Shown: positions 18,312-26,296 of the stretch, in pieces
Numbering within the stretch: position 1 is the first letter of the stretch
Layout of the letters: each line of letters opens with the position of its first letter
NCBI GenBank assembly: GCA_021775805.1
Contig: JAJFHD010000124.1
Span: 33,771 to 97,770, forward strand
DNA from: Alphaproteobacteria bacterium
GTDB taxonomy: Bacteria; Pseudomonadota; Alphaproteobacteria; Rhizobiales; JAJFHC01
Reading direction: 5' to 3'
DNA: 64,000 bases
Position numbers and translations under genes: made by a program
Notes under the pieces: model-generated
What the model was told of the DNA's origin: nothing
Database searches by the model: none
Seen by the model: only the letters and a program-made list of their open reading frames with translations

Positions 18312-18342
18312 GGCCGTGCCGGTAGTTGTTACCGGCACGGCC
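18312..18342 (-). terminator. Strong hairpin between aapJ and aapQ (partial terminator / mRNA stabiliser)
   Basis: Perfect 13-bp GC-rich stem (GGCCGTGCCGGTA at 18312-18324 with its complement at 18330-18342) and five-base loop. Read on the minus strand it is followed by TTTTGCTT. It lies 35 bases after the aapJ stop and 120 bases before the aapQ start. In binding-protein-dependent transporters such hairpins commonly let the binding protein mRNA accumulate above the permease mRNA; that role here is inference. Confidence 0.85.
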
Positions 18343-18376
18343 CAGATTTTAGTTTTGGAACATCGTATGTCCGTTA

Positions 18377-19393
18377 TCAATGATACGGAGGTGCGTAGAT
18401 CAAGCCACCCTTGTTCCAAAGTGCGTTCAAACCACGCTCGAGAGCGATTGGGGTACTCGGACCGATGTTGCGGTCAAAGACTTCGCCGTAGTTGCCAATA
18501 CCAGCAATGATTTTTGCTGCATAGTCCTTGTCCAGACCAAGCATGGCACCCATGTCGCCTTCGGAGCCCAGAAGCCGGTTGATTTCCGGATTGTTTGTTC
18601 CCTTGGACATTTCGGCAACATTAGCCTGAGTAACACCCAGTTCTTCGGCAATGATCGTGACGTTCAGAACCCAACGGATAATATCCGCCCACTGGTCGTC
18701 GCCATGACGCGTTGCTGGGCCAAGCGGCTCCTTGGAAATGATTTCCGGGAGAACCACGTGATCGCCTGGTTTCTCGAAGGTCGCACGGGTTGCCGCAAGA
18801 CCAGATGCATCAGTCGTGTAGACATCGCAACGGCCGGCAAGATAGTTCGTGCGGGCTTCGTCGTTGGTTTCGATCGGAACCGCTTCGTACTTGATGTTGT
18901 TGGAGCGGAAGTAGTCGGCAAGGTTCAGCTCGGTTGTCGTACCGGTCTGAATGCAGACTGACGCCCCATCAAGTTCCTTAGCGCTTTTCACGCCAAGTGA
19001 GCTCGGAACCATGAAGCCCTGACCATCGTAGTAGTTCACACCGACAAACGACAGTTTCACGTCAACGTCACGAACAAATGTCCATGTCGAGTTACGCCAA
19101 AGAACGTCACCTTCCTTGGAATTAAGAATCGTGAAACGCGTCTTGCCTGTGGAAGGTACGAACTTCACTTTACTGGCGTCGCCAAGAACCGCAATCGCAG
19201 TAGCGCGGCAGAAATCGGCATCAAAGCCCTTCCACTCGCCACTGGCATCGGTATAGGCAAACCCGGTCAAACCCGTCGATACGACGCATTTCAACTCACC
19301 GGCCTTACGGACGTCTTCAAGTGTTCCCGCACTGGCAGAAACGGCTGCAAGCATGCCGACGGCGGCAGTTGCACCTAACAAAAGATGTTTCAT
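18377..19393 (-). CDS. aapJ: General L-amino acid ABC transporter substrate-binding protein AapJ
   Basis: Periplasmic receptor of the Aap importer, 338 residues. Signal peptide MKHLLLGATAAVGMLAAVSASA, then GTLEDVRKAGELKCVVSTG. Conserved family blocks are DFCRATAIAVLGD, FVGVNYYDGQGFMV, SKEPLGPATRHGD and the C-terminal NALWNKGGLIYAPPYH. The ATG at 19393 is preceded by GAGGGAG. The in-frame extension to 19474 has no signal-like character. Confidence 0.95.
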   Translation of the reverse strand: MKHLLLGATAAVGMLAAVSASAGTLEDVRKAGELKCVVSTGLTGFAYTDASGEWKGFDADFCRATAIAVLGDASKVKFVPSTGKTRFTILNSKEGDVLWRNSTWTFVRDVDVKLSFVGVNYYDGQGFMVPSSLGVKSAKELDGASVCIQTGTTTELNLADYFRSNNIKYEAVPIETNDEARTNYLAGRCDVYTTDASGLAATRATFEKPGDHVVLPEIISKEPLGPATRHGDDQWADIIRWVLNVTIIAEELGVTQANVAEMSKGTNNPEINRLLGSEGDMGAMLGLDKDYAAKIIAGIGNYGEVFDRNIGPSTPIALERGLNALWNKGGLIYAPPYH

Positions 19394-19830
19394 ATACAAA
19401 TCTCCCTCACAACTTATGTTGATCAGTCTGGAACGCCCAAACCAATCGTGAATCCGGTCCATAGCTTTTGTCAACCGAACCCGATTGAGTGCTATGGTGC
19501 CGGAAGGCGGGCGAATGTCAACCCTCCTGACGCGCCAATGTCAACGCCAAATTTGCATTCACGAAACATCGGTTGCGGCAAATTGGGCCAACTTAACGAC
19601 ACTTTCACCACCAAATTCGACAGGTTTTTCCCGATTGCCGGACAAAAACTCATTCGCATAGAAACAGCTGTAGCCGGTTTCAAGAAAACTGAATTCCTCG
19701 TTAATATGCACAGGATTCGGAGCGCCTCGGACTGGCATGCCAAAGATCAATTACACACATTGCGAATTCCGGCAGCTTCCGATAGATCTTTCCAACCCAT
19801 ATTAACGTTCCGAACTGGCGTATAATCCAG
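19394..19830. other. Intergenic region between divergent aapJ and metC
   Basis: Roughly 440 bases, AT-richer than the genes on both sides. It should hold the aap operon promoter and the metC promoter. I find no SAM riboswitch-like structure near metC, no convincing small gene and no repeat. The short open frames here have no protein-like composition. Confidence 0.35.
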
Positions 19831-21000
19831 ATGACAAAGAAGACCACAAGGCAGGCCACCCGGCTTGTCACTAAAGGCCGCGACCCGGAAGCCAATCATG
19901 GTTTCGTCAATCCCCCGGTTTTTCATGCGTCGACCGTCCTTTACCCCTCTGTAGAGGCCGTCAAGGCACGCACTCAGAAATACGTTTACGGGCGCCGTAC
20001 GACACCGACCACGGAGTCCCTCGAACTGGCAGTGGCGGACATCGAAGGCGGATACGCCACTCGTTTGACACCATCAGGCCTTGCGGCCATTACGACCTCT
20101 CTGCTGTCGGTCTTGAATGCCGGAGATCATATTCTCGTTGCCGATACGGTTTATCGGCCGTGCCGGAACTTCTGTGATGCCGTCCTTTCAAGACTTGGCA
20201 TTGAAGTCGCGTATTACGACCCTCTGATCGGCGCGGATGTGGCTGCCCTGATGAAACCCAATACCCGTGTCGTCTACACCGAAGCACCGGGATCCCAGAC
20301 GTTCGAAATGCAGGACATCCCGGCAACCGCCGCCGCCGCCCACGCCGGCGGCGCCATGGTCGTGATGGACAACACCTGGGCATCGCCGCTCTTCTGCGAT
20401 CCGTTCTCCCTCGGCGTCGACGTATCGATTCAGGCTGCGACGAAGTACATCGTCGGCCATTCCGACGCCATGCTCGGTTGCATCACTGCCAATGAGGAGT
20501 ATTGGCCTGTGATCAAGAAAGGTCATGAAGATCTCGGTCAGTGCGCCGGCCCCGACGATATTTATCTTGCCCAACGCGGCATTCGGACACTTGCTGTTCG
20601 CCTCAATCAGCACATGGCAAATGGCATTGCTCTGGCTCAATGGCTTGAAGCGCGCCCGGAAGTGGAACGGGTGTTGCACCCCGCACTTCCGTCCCATCCC
20701 GGCCACGATATATGGAAACGCGATTTCAAGGGCGCGTCAGGACTGTTCAGTTGCATTCTCAAGCCCGTTGCCGAGCCTCGTATCCACGCCATGCTTGATG
20801 GCTTCACACTATTCGGGATGGGGTTTTCGTGGGGTGGCTACGAAAGTCTGGTGGTTCCCTTCGATCCCCGCCCCTATCGCACCGCTACCCAATGGTCCCA
20901 CGAAGGCCAGGGTTTGCGGTTCCATGCGGGCCTTGAAGACATCGAAGACCTCAAGGATGAACTGGCCGAAGGGTTTGAACGGCTGAATGCAACAGCGTAA
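19831..21000 (+). CDS. metC: Cystathionine beta-lyase
   Basis: PLP enzyme of transsulfuration that cleaves cystathionine to homocysteine. 389 residues. The PLP lysine is K205 in QAATKYIVGHSDAM; upstream are the conserved YGRRTTPT and VVMDNTWASPLF, and near the C-terminus MGFSWGGYESL, the form typical of alphaproteobacterial MetC rather than MetB. Ends four bases before the stop of the convergent SGNH gene. Confidence 0.93.
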   Translation: MTKKTTRQATRLVTKGRDPEANHGFVNPPVFHASTVLYPSVEAVKARTQKYVYGRRTTPTTESLELAVADIEGGYATRLTPSGLAAITTSLLSVLNAGDHILVADTVYRPCRNFCDAVLSRLGIEVAYYDPLIGADVAALMKPNTRVVYTEAPGSQTFEMQDIPATAAAAHAGGAMVVMDNTWASPLFCDPFSLGVDVSIQAATKYIVGHSDAMLGCITANEEYWPVIKKGHEDLGQCAGPDDIYLAQRGIRTLAVRLNQHMANGIALAQWLEARPEVERVLHPALPSHPGHDIWKRDFKGASGLFSCILKPVAEPRIHAMLDGFTLFGMGFSWGGYESLVVPFDPRPYRTATQWSHEGQGLRFHAGLEDIEDLKDELAEGFERLNATA

Positions 21001-21004
21001 GATT

Positions 21005-22177
21005 TCAATTACTTCTACCGCTGGCATCGTCGAACCTGAGCTTGCCGACCCGCCCGGGCGTCCAGCCATCAGGGATTGACCGGTAATAGGCACCGAGCCG
21101 CGCCAACAACTCCTGTTCTCCAAATTGAGGCAAGCCGAAATCGGCACCAAACAGATCATAGAACATCAATGATGCGACAAGGTTGCCGGTCTCGTTCCAG
21201 TGACCGTCATTCTTGAATTGTATCATGGCGTGCCGGTAGTCCGGCAGGACGTCTGAGAAAAACGCATGCATGTCGACGGCCGTCAGACGGCTGTCGAGCC
21301 CCTCGCGGAGGGAATTGAGGCTGCGCTTCGGGTATACCGCCACATAGAACTTGCCGCCGGCGGCCTCAACATCCCCCTGCCATTGAATCAAGACCGCATT
21401 TAGGAGGGCAAGGCTCGACTTGTAATATTGGTTCGACTGTTGCCTCGCCTCTGGCGTTTCGCCTTCGCTGTTCTCGAATGCTGCCCGGATGCCTGCAATC
21501 CGATTGGCGGCGTCGACAATCAGATAGGTCATGTGCAACCGTGTTACGCCGCGAAGAAATTCAGGAATGTGAGGGAATTTCGGAACGATGACGATCCTGC
21601 CGGTCTCGTCCAGCGAGGCCAGTTTGTGTTCCAGAAGGTCTTGCAGATCGTTTTCGTACAACAGGTAGACGACGCGTTTCAGTTGCTTGCGGATATCGCC
21701 GTCAAGCTCACGATACCGCACATAGGACTGTGCCGGACCATAGCCGTCCACACCGAAATTCAGCACTTCGAACTTTTCTGAACTCCCGTTCAAGAGATGG
21801 TTCAGCACCTCCGAGAAAGTATGTGGTGCTATGAGTCGAATGTTTGCTGTCGCCGAATCTCCGAAAAATGCCAGATTGACGGACCGCTCCAGATCATTCG
21901 CCAGAATATCCCGTTTCGCTCGTATACCGAGATTGTTGCGCACCAGGGGTATCGGTTTACCGGTATCGGGGTGTCTGAACATGTTCGTCGTGTTTGCCGG
22001 CGGTGCCCAGATCTTTGTCGAATCGACGACATTTGTGGCGGTGAATGCATCAAAATACTTTGTTGGGAAAAACGTCCGAAGAACAATCTCGCCGATCACG
22101 AATGACACACCAATCGATATCGTGATGAGCAGCACGCCGGCGGCCAGGTTTCTCCACGATTTGCTTTGATGAGCCAT
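21005..22177 (-). CDS. SGNH/GDSL-type hydrolase-like membrane-anchored protein
   Basis: 390 residues. One N-terminal membrane helix (LAAGVLLITISIGVSFVIGEIVL, about residues 11-33) anchors a periplasmic domain. The SGNH catalytic pattern is seen: block I AFFGDSATANIRL (G106-D107-S108), NFGVDGYGPAQSY in the middle, and block V NDGHWNETGN near the C-terminus with the His. Such proteins are O-acetyl transferases or esterases acting on polysaccharides (AlgX/AlgJ relatives). It diverges from sxtJ-like, DUF5989-like and carbamoyltransferase genes, which often accompany SGNH proteins, so a shared role in modifying a glycan or metabolite is plausible but unproven. Confidence 0.72.
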   Translation of the reverse strand: MAHQSKSWRNLAAGVLLITISIGVSFVIGEIVLRTFFPTKYFDAFTATNVVDSTKIWAPPANTTNMFRHPDTGKPIPLVRNNLGIRAKRDILANDLERSVNLAFFGDSATANIRLIAPHTFSEVLNHLLNGSSEKFEVLNFGVDGYGPAQSYVRYRELDGDIRKQLKRVVYLLYENDLQDLLEHKLASLDETGRIVIVPKFPHIPEFLRGVTRLHMTYLIVDAANRIAGIRAAFENSEGETPEARQQSNQYYKSSLALLNAVLIQWQGDVEAAGGKFYVAVYPKRSLNSLREGLDSRLTAVDMHAFFSDVLPDYRHAMIQFKNDGHWNETGNLVASLMFYDLFGADFGLPQFGEQELLARLGAYYRSIPDGWTPGRVGKLRFDDASGRSN

Positions 22178-22397
22178 TTTCCGAATGCGTCCTTCGCGGG
22201 TTACGGCTAGGAGATTCGGTCAACGAATCTCACGCCCTGCCGGTTCGCCGATCAGATACCAAATACCTTCAGAATTGCAATCGACGCAATAGAGGATAGT
22301 CGTTCAAATTGCGCCAGCATATGCTAGGGTTCTTCGCGTGCCGGAGTAATGGTGGCATGCCTTGGGGCAATAGGAAAATATTGAGGTTCGCTGGACG

Positions 22398-22856
22398 ATG
22401 CTTTTCGATAATCGGGCGAACACGAGCGACAAGTTCTCTACCGCCCCGGCCTCCCACCACGTCGTTGAAATGGGTTCGGAATACAGCTTCGGTGTTGTGT
22501 TTGCCGTGGTGTTTGCGATCATCGGACTGTGGCCGGTCGTGTTGGGTGACGGCATTGTCCGCTGGTGGGCCATCGCAATTGCATTCTTGCTTTCCGTTGT
22601 TGCAATCCTGCTTCCTCGCCTGCTGAGACCCTTCAATCGTGTGTGGTTCAGGATCGGAATGCTGCTGGGACGTGTAGTATCGCCAATCGTGATGTTGATG
22701 GTATTTTTTGCGGCGGTAACACCAACAGCCCTGATCATGCGCATGCTCGGCAAAGACCTCCTGAGGACAAAAAAGCCAGCCGACAAAAACGACAGCCTGT
22801 GGATTGACCGCACCAAAGACGGCAACAGGATGGGCAGTATGAGAAATCAGTTTTAG
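22398..22856 (+). CDS. SxtJ-like membrane protein
   Basis: 152 residues. After about 25 polar residues the family block GSEYSFGVVFAVVFAIIGLWP begins, followed by a second helix WWAIAIAFLLSVVAILLP, then PFNRVWFRIGMLLGRVVSPIVMLMVFFAAVTP (third and fourth helices) and GKDLLRTKKP at the end. This pattern is that of SxtJ, the small membrane protein next to carbamoyltransferase SxtI in saxitoxin clusters and next to related carbamoyltransferases in many bacteria. Function is unknown. A later start at the Met before GSEYSF is possible. Followed by the 49-residue gene after a 10-base gap. Confidence 0.8.
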   Translation: MLFDNRANTSDKFSTAPASHHVVEMGSEYSFGVVFAVVFAIIGLWPVVLGDGIVRWWAIAIAFLLSVVAILLPRLLRPFNRVWFRIGMLLGRVVSPIVMLMVFFAAVTPTALIMRMLGKDLLRTKKPADKNDSLWIDRTKDGNRMGSMRNQF

Positions 22857-22866
22857 GGGCTCATGA

Positions 22867-23016
22867 ATGTCCACGCTCGTCGAGTTCTGGGATTACCTCA
22901 GAATGAGAAAAAAATTCTGGCTACTGCCGATCCTGCTGATGCTGGTTTTGTTTGGCGGTCTGCTCGTCCTGACCCAGGGCTCAGCGGTCGCGCCGTTCAT
23001 CTATACGCTGTTCTAG
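22867..23016 (+). CDS. 49-residue DUF5989-like membrane protein
   Basis: A short gene below usual length cut-offs. It encodes MSTLVEFWDYLRMRKKFWL followed by a single hydrophobic helix (PILLMLVLFGGLLVLTQGS) and AVAPFIYTLF. This is the shape of DUF5989/SxtK-type proteins that sit between SxtJ-like and carbamoyltransferase genes. A nearby ATG at 22863 is out of frame. Its stop is ten bases before the carbamoyltransferase start, so coupled translation is likely. Function unknown. Confidence 0.82.
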   Translation: MSTLVEFWDYLRMRKKFWLLPILLMLVLFGGLLVLTQGSAVAPFIYTLF

Positions 23017-23019
23017 GCG

Positions 23020-23034
23020 GCGGTCGATGACCGC
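23020..23034 (+). promoter_or_regulatory. Small hairpin over the carbamoyltransferase start codon
   Basis: GCGGTC at 23020-23025 and GACCGC at 23029-23034 form a 6-bp stem with loop GAT; the ATG at 23027-23029 lies in the loop and first stem base. The upstream AGGCGG ribosome site partly overlaps it. Ribosomes finishing the 49-residue gene at 23016 would open it, so it may couple translation. Short stems like this also arise by chance. Confidence 0.35.
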
Positions 23035-24877
23035 GATACTGGGAATTTCAGCCTATTACCACGACAGCAGTGCGGCACTCTTGCGGGATGGCGAAATCGT
23101 GGCTGCCGCACAGGAAGAACGTTTCACCAGAAAAAAGCACGATGCGGGCTATCCGCGTAACGCGATCGACTACTGTCTTGAAGAGGCCGGCCTCAGGCTC
23201 AGTGAGGTCGAGCACATCGTATTTTACGAAAAGCCGTTCGTGAAATTCGAACGCTTGCTGGAGACCTATGTGGCCTTCGCGCCCCGCGGCATGCAGTCGT
23301 TCAAACAAGCCATCCCGATCTGGATTCGCGAAAAGATCTTCCAGAAGGACATGATGTTCGGCGAATTCAAAAAACACGATCCGGAATTCGACGACGACGG
23401 TCGGCTCAAATTTTCAGAGCATCATTTCAGCCATGCCGCCAGTGCCTTTTATCCATCACCGTTTGAAGAAGCGGTCGTTTTAACGATCGATGGGGTCGGC
23501 GAATGGGCGACAACGACAGCAGCTGTGGGCCAGGGCCGTGAGCTTGAAATCAGGAAAGAACTGCAGTTCCCGCATTCTCTGGGTCTGCTCTATTCGGCCT
23601 TCACTTACTACACCGGATTTCGCGTCAACTCCGGCGAGTACAAAGTCATGGGGCTGGCCCCTTACGGCACGCCAAAATACAAGGACAGGATTCTCTCTCA
23701 TCTTGTTGAACTCAGGGAAGACGGCAGCTTCTGGCTCGATCAATCCTACTTCGACTACTGCACCGGCCTGACCATGACCAACGACAGATTTGCGGAGCTG
23801 TTCGGCCAACCGGTCCGTCGTCCGGACCGGGACCCGCTGACCCAGTTTCATATGGACATGGCAAATTCCATACAGGCGGTCACGGAAGAAATCGTCCTGA
23901 AACTGGCACGCGGCCTTCGCCAGGAATACGATATCGACAATCTTTGCCTGGCCGGCGGCGTCGCCCTCAACTGCGTTGCAAACGGCAAGATCCTGAAGAA
24001 CGATATATTCAAGAACATCTGGATACAGCCGGCGGCCGGCGATGCCGGTGGCTCTTTGGGTGCCGCTTTGGGGCTATGGCATCGTGAACTGGAGCAACCC
24101 CGTTCGATTACGCCGGGCAAGGACTCCATGCGCGGATCCTACCTTGGCCCTGCTTTCGCACAAATTGAGATCGAAAGGCAGTTGAACCAAGCCGGAGCCA
24201 AATTCGAAACCCTGGCCGATCGTGAGGTGTCAGACTTCACAGCCCAGGCTCTGGCTGAGGGAAAAGCGGTCGGCTGGTTCAACGGCCGGATGGAATTCGG
24301 CCCCCGGGCCCTTGGCAACCGGTCGATCCTTGGCGATCCCAGGTCACCTGACATGCAGAAAATCCTGAACCTGAAAGTCAAGAACCGAGAATCCTTCCGT
24401 CCGTTCGCGCCAGCCGTGCTCGACAGTCACGCCTCGCAGTGGTTCGACCTGGAAATTGACAGCCCTTACATGCTGCTCGTCACCGATGTGGCGTCAGACA
24501 GGTGCCGCGAGTTGACGGAAGAAGAGCGCCAGTTGACTGGACTGGAGACGCTGGACGTGAACCGTTCGGAGATTCCTGCGGTTACCCATGTGGATTACTC
24601 CGCACGGGTTCAGACCGTGCACAACGACACCAATCGTGCCTTCCATGACCTGATAAGCCGTTTCCATGAACTGACCGGATGCCCGGTCGTCATCAACACC
24701 AGCTTCAATGTTCGCGGCGAACCGATCGTCTGCTCGCCGGAAGACGCCTTCAGGTGCTTCATGAGCACGAACATTGATGTGCTCGTCTGCGGCAACGCCG
24801 TGATGCAGAAAGACCAGCAGGACCAAACACTTTTAAGGCATCCAGTTGTCCAGTCGGACCGGTCAATGTTGGACTAA
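23027..24877 (+). CDS. Carbamoyltransferase (NodU/CmcH/SxtI family)
   Basis: 616 residues, the usual length. The N-terminal Kae1-like domain makes carbamoyl-adenylate: ILGISAYYHDSSAALL at the start, metal-binding HHFSHAASAFYPSPF (H132, H136), VVLTIDGVGEWATT, and the ATP-site region LAGGVALNCVANGKI with AAGDAGGSLGAALG. The C-terminal transferase part has WFNGRMEFGPRALGNRSILGDPR, ESFRPFAPAV, and TSFNVRGEPIVCSPEDA. It would move a carbamoyl group from carbamoyl phosphate to a hydroxyl. The acceptor is unknown; no nod, antibiotic or toxin biosynthesis genes are nearby. It ends four bases before the convergent glnT-like gene. Confidence 0.93.
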   Translation: MTAILGISAYYHDSSAALLRDGEIVAAAQEERFTRKKHDAGYPRNAIDYCLEEAGLRLSEVEHIVFYEKPFVKFERLLETYVAFAPRGMQSFKQAIPIWIREKIFQKDMMFGEFKKHDPEFDDDGRLKFSEHHFSHAASAFYPSPFEEAVVLTIDGVGEWATTTAAVGQGRELEIRKELQFPHSLGLLYSAFTYYTGFRVNSGEYKVMGLAPYGTPKYKDRILSHLVELREDGSFWLDQSYFDYCTGLTMTNDRFAELFGQPVRRPDRDPLTQFHMDMANSIQAVTEEIVLKLARGLRQEYDIDNLCLAGGVALNCVANGKILKNDIFKNIWIQPAAGDAGGSLGAALGLWHRELEQPRSITPGKDSMRGSYLGPAFAQIEIERQLNQAGAKFETLADREVSDFTAQALAEGKAVGWFNGRMEFGPRALGNRSILGDPRSPDMQKILNLKVKNRESFRPFAPAVLDSHASQWFDLEIDSPYMLLVTDVASDRCRELTEEERQLTGLETLDVNRSEIPAVTHVDYSARVQTVHNDTNRAFHDLISRFHELTGCPVVINTSFNVRGEPIVCSPEDAFRCFMSTNIDVLVCGNAVMQKDQQDQTLLRHPVVQSDRSMLD

Positions 24878-24880
24878 CAC

Positions 24881-26188
24881 CTAGACATCGAGCGCGTTGT
24901 TCCGCTCCCAGTCTGAGAAGTGGTGCATGAAACTGTCCCACTCCTGCATCTTGAGCTTGACATAGGCTGCATGGAACTCGGCCCCGAGTGCCTGTTTGGC
25001 AACGGCGTTCTTCTCAAACAACCGGATTGCGTCGAGCATGTTGAGAGGCAGCTTCGGGGCATTCTTGACCTTGTGACCTTCCGCATACATGTCGATATCG
25101 TAGCGTTTGCCGGGATCAACTTTGTTCTCCACACCCCAAAGTCCGGCCGCAATCATCGAGGCCTGCAACAGGTAAGGATTGACGGCGCCGTCAGCCAGCC
25201 GGATTTCAATCCGGTTGGTGTCGGGGATCCGGATCATGTGGGTACGGTTGTTGCCGCTGTAAGTCACGGTATTCGGCGACCACGTAGCGCCAGACGTCGT
25301 GCGCGGCGCATTGATTCTCTTGTAGCTGTTGACCACCGGGTTGGTGATCGCCGTCATGCCTTCGGCATTTTTCAGCAGTCCGCCAATGAAATTGTAGGCA
25401 AGCGGCGACAGACCCAACTCACCTTTCTTGTCTTCCATCAGGTTCTTCTTGCCGGTCTTGTCCCAAACGGACACGTGAACGTGGCAGCCATTGCCGGTCA
25501 GCGACTGCATCGGCTTGGGCATGAAGGTTGCGCGGAAACCGTAATTTTCAGCCACCGTCCGGACCATGTACTTGAAGAAGGTATGGCGATCAGCCGTTTC
25601 CAGGGCATCGGTGTAATCCCAGTTCATCTCGAACTGGCCGTTGGCGTCTTCGTGGTCGTTCTGATACGGGTTCCAGCCCAGCTGAAGCATGTAATCGCAG
25701 ATTTCCGAAATCATGTCATACCGGCGCATCAGGGCCGACTGGTCGTAACACGGCTTGGCCTGGGTATCGGCGCCATCGGCCAGTTCTGTGCCTTGCGGGG
25801 TCAGAATGAAATACTCGCACTCAACCCCGGTCTTGACCGTGTAGCCCTGTTTTTTGGCCTGGCCGAGAACATTCTGCAGGACAACCCTGGGGGCATGTTC
25901 CACCGGCGCGCCATTGAGATAAATGTCCGCCGGCAACCAGCCCACTTCAGGTTTCCAGGGGAGTTGAATCAGGGCATCGGCGTCGGGGAGTGCGAACATG
26001 TCAGAGTCAGCCGGGGTGAGATCCAGGTGCGCGGCAAAACCGGCAAAACCGGCGCCGTCCTTCTGCATTTCCTTGATTGCTGCTGCCGGAACCAGTTTCG
26101 ACCGGACCACCCCAAACAGATCCGTAAAACTGATCAGAAAATACCGAATACCTTTTTCCTTGGCGACCTTAGCCAGATCCACTGCCAT
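24881..26188 (-). CDS. Type III glutamine synthetase / gamma-glutamylmethylamide synthetase (GlnT/GmaS-like)
   Basis: ATP-dependent ligase joining glutamate with ammonia or methylamine; 435 residues. Family motifs: KDGAGFAGFAAHLDLTPADSD is split here only for length, GVECEYFILTP with a metal-binding Glu, YQNDHEDANGQFEMNW, MPKPMQSLTGNGCHVHVS, NSYKRINAPRTTSGATWSPN and RIEIRLADGAVNPYL. GlnT and GmaS are close relatives and cannot be told apart by eye. The three genes upstream on the same strand encode split glutamate-synthase-like parts, the layout of mgsABC-gmaS (methylamine use) and glxBCD-glnT loci; the mgd oxidase genes of the first are not in the window. Confidence 0.88.
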   Translation of the reverse strand: MAVDLAKVAKEKGIRYFLISFTDLFGVVRSKLVPAAAIKEMQKDGAGFAGFAAHLDLTPADSDMFALPDADALIQLPWKPEVGWLPADIYLNGAPVEHAPRVVLQNVLGQAKKQGYTVKTGVECEYFILTPQGTELADGADTQAKPCYDQSALMRRYDMISEICDYMLQLGWNPYQNDHEDANGQFEMNWDYTDALETADRHTFFKYMVRTVAENYGFRATFMPKPMQSLTGNGCHVHVSVWDKTGKKNLMEDKKGELGLSPLAYNFIGGLLKNAEGMTAITNPVVNSYKRINAPRTTSGATWSPNTVTYSGNNRTHMIRIPDTNRIEIRLADGAVNPYLLQASMIAAGLWGVENKVDPGKRYDIDMYAEGHKVKNAPKLPLNMLDAIRLFEKNAVAKQALGAEFHAAYVKLKMQEWDSFMHHFSDWERNNALDV

Positions 26189-26296
26189 GTTTTCCCTCCG
26201 CGATAATTTGATTGTGTTTGTGTTGTTGTTTCCGTTTGACGGTTAAGACGAATTGCCGGATTGGTCAACCGCCTCTGACTGTACTCTCTCGCAATG

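Noticed and set aside
19700..19830. Possible SAM riboswitch before metC
   Set aside because: I looked for SAM-II or SAM-I type helices and pseudoknot strings and saw none; no terminator either.
22269..22874. A 201-codon minus-strand frame, His and Cys rich
   Set aside because: Antisense of the SxtJ-like gene; composition is not protein-like.
24920..26206. A 428-codon open frame on the plus strand
   Set aside because: Antisense shadow of the glutamine synthetase-like gene; no recognisable motif.
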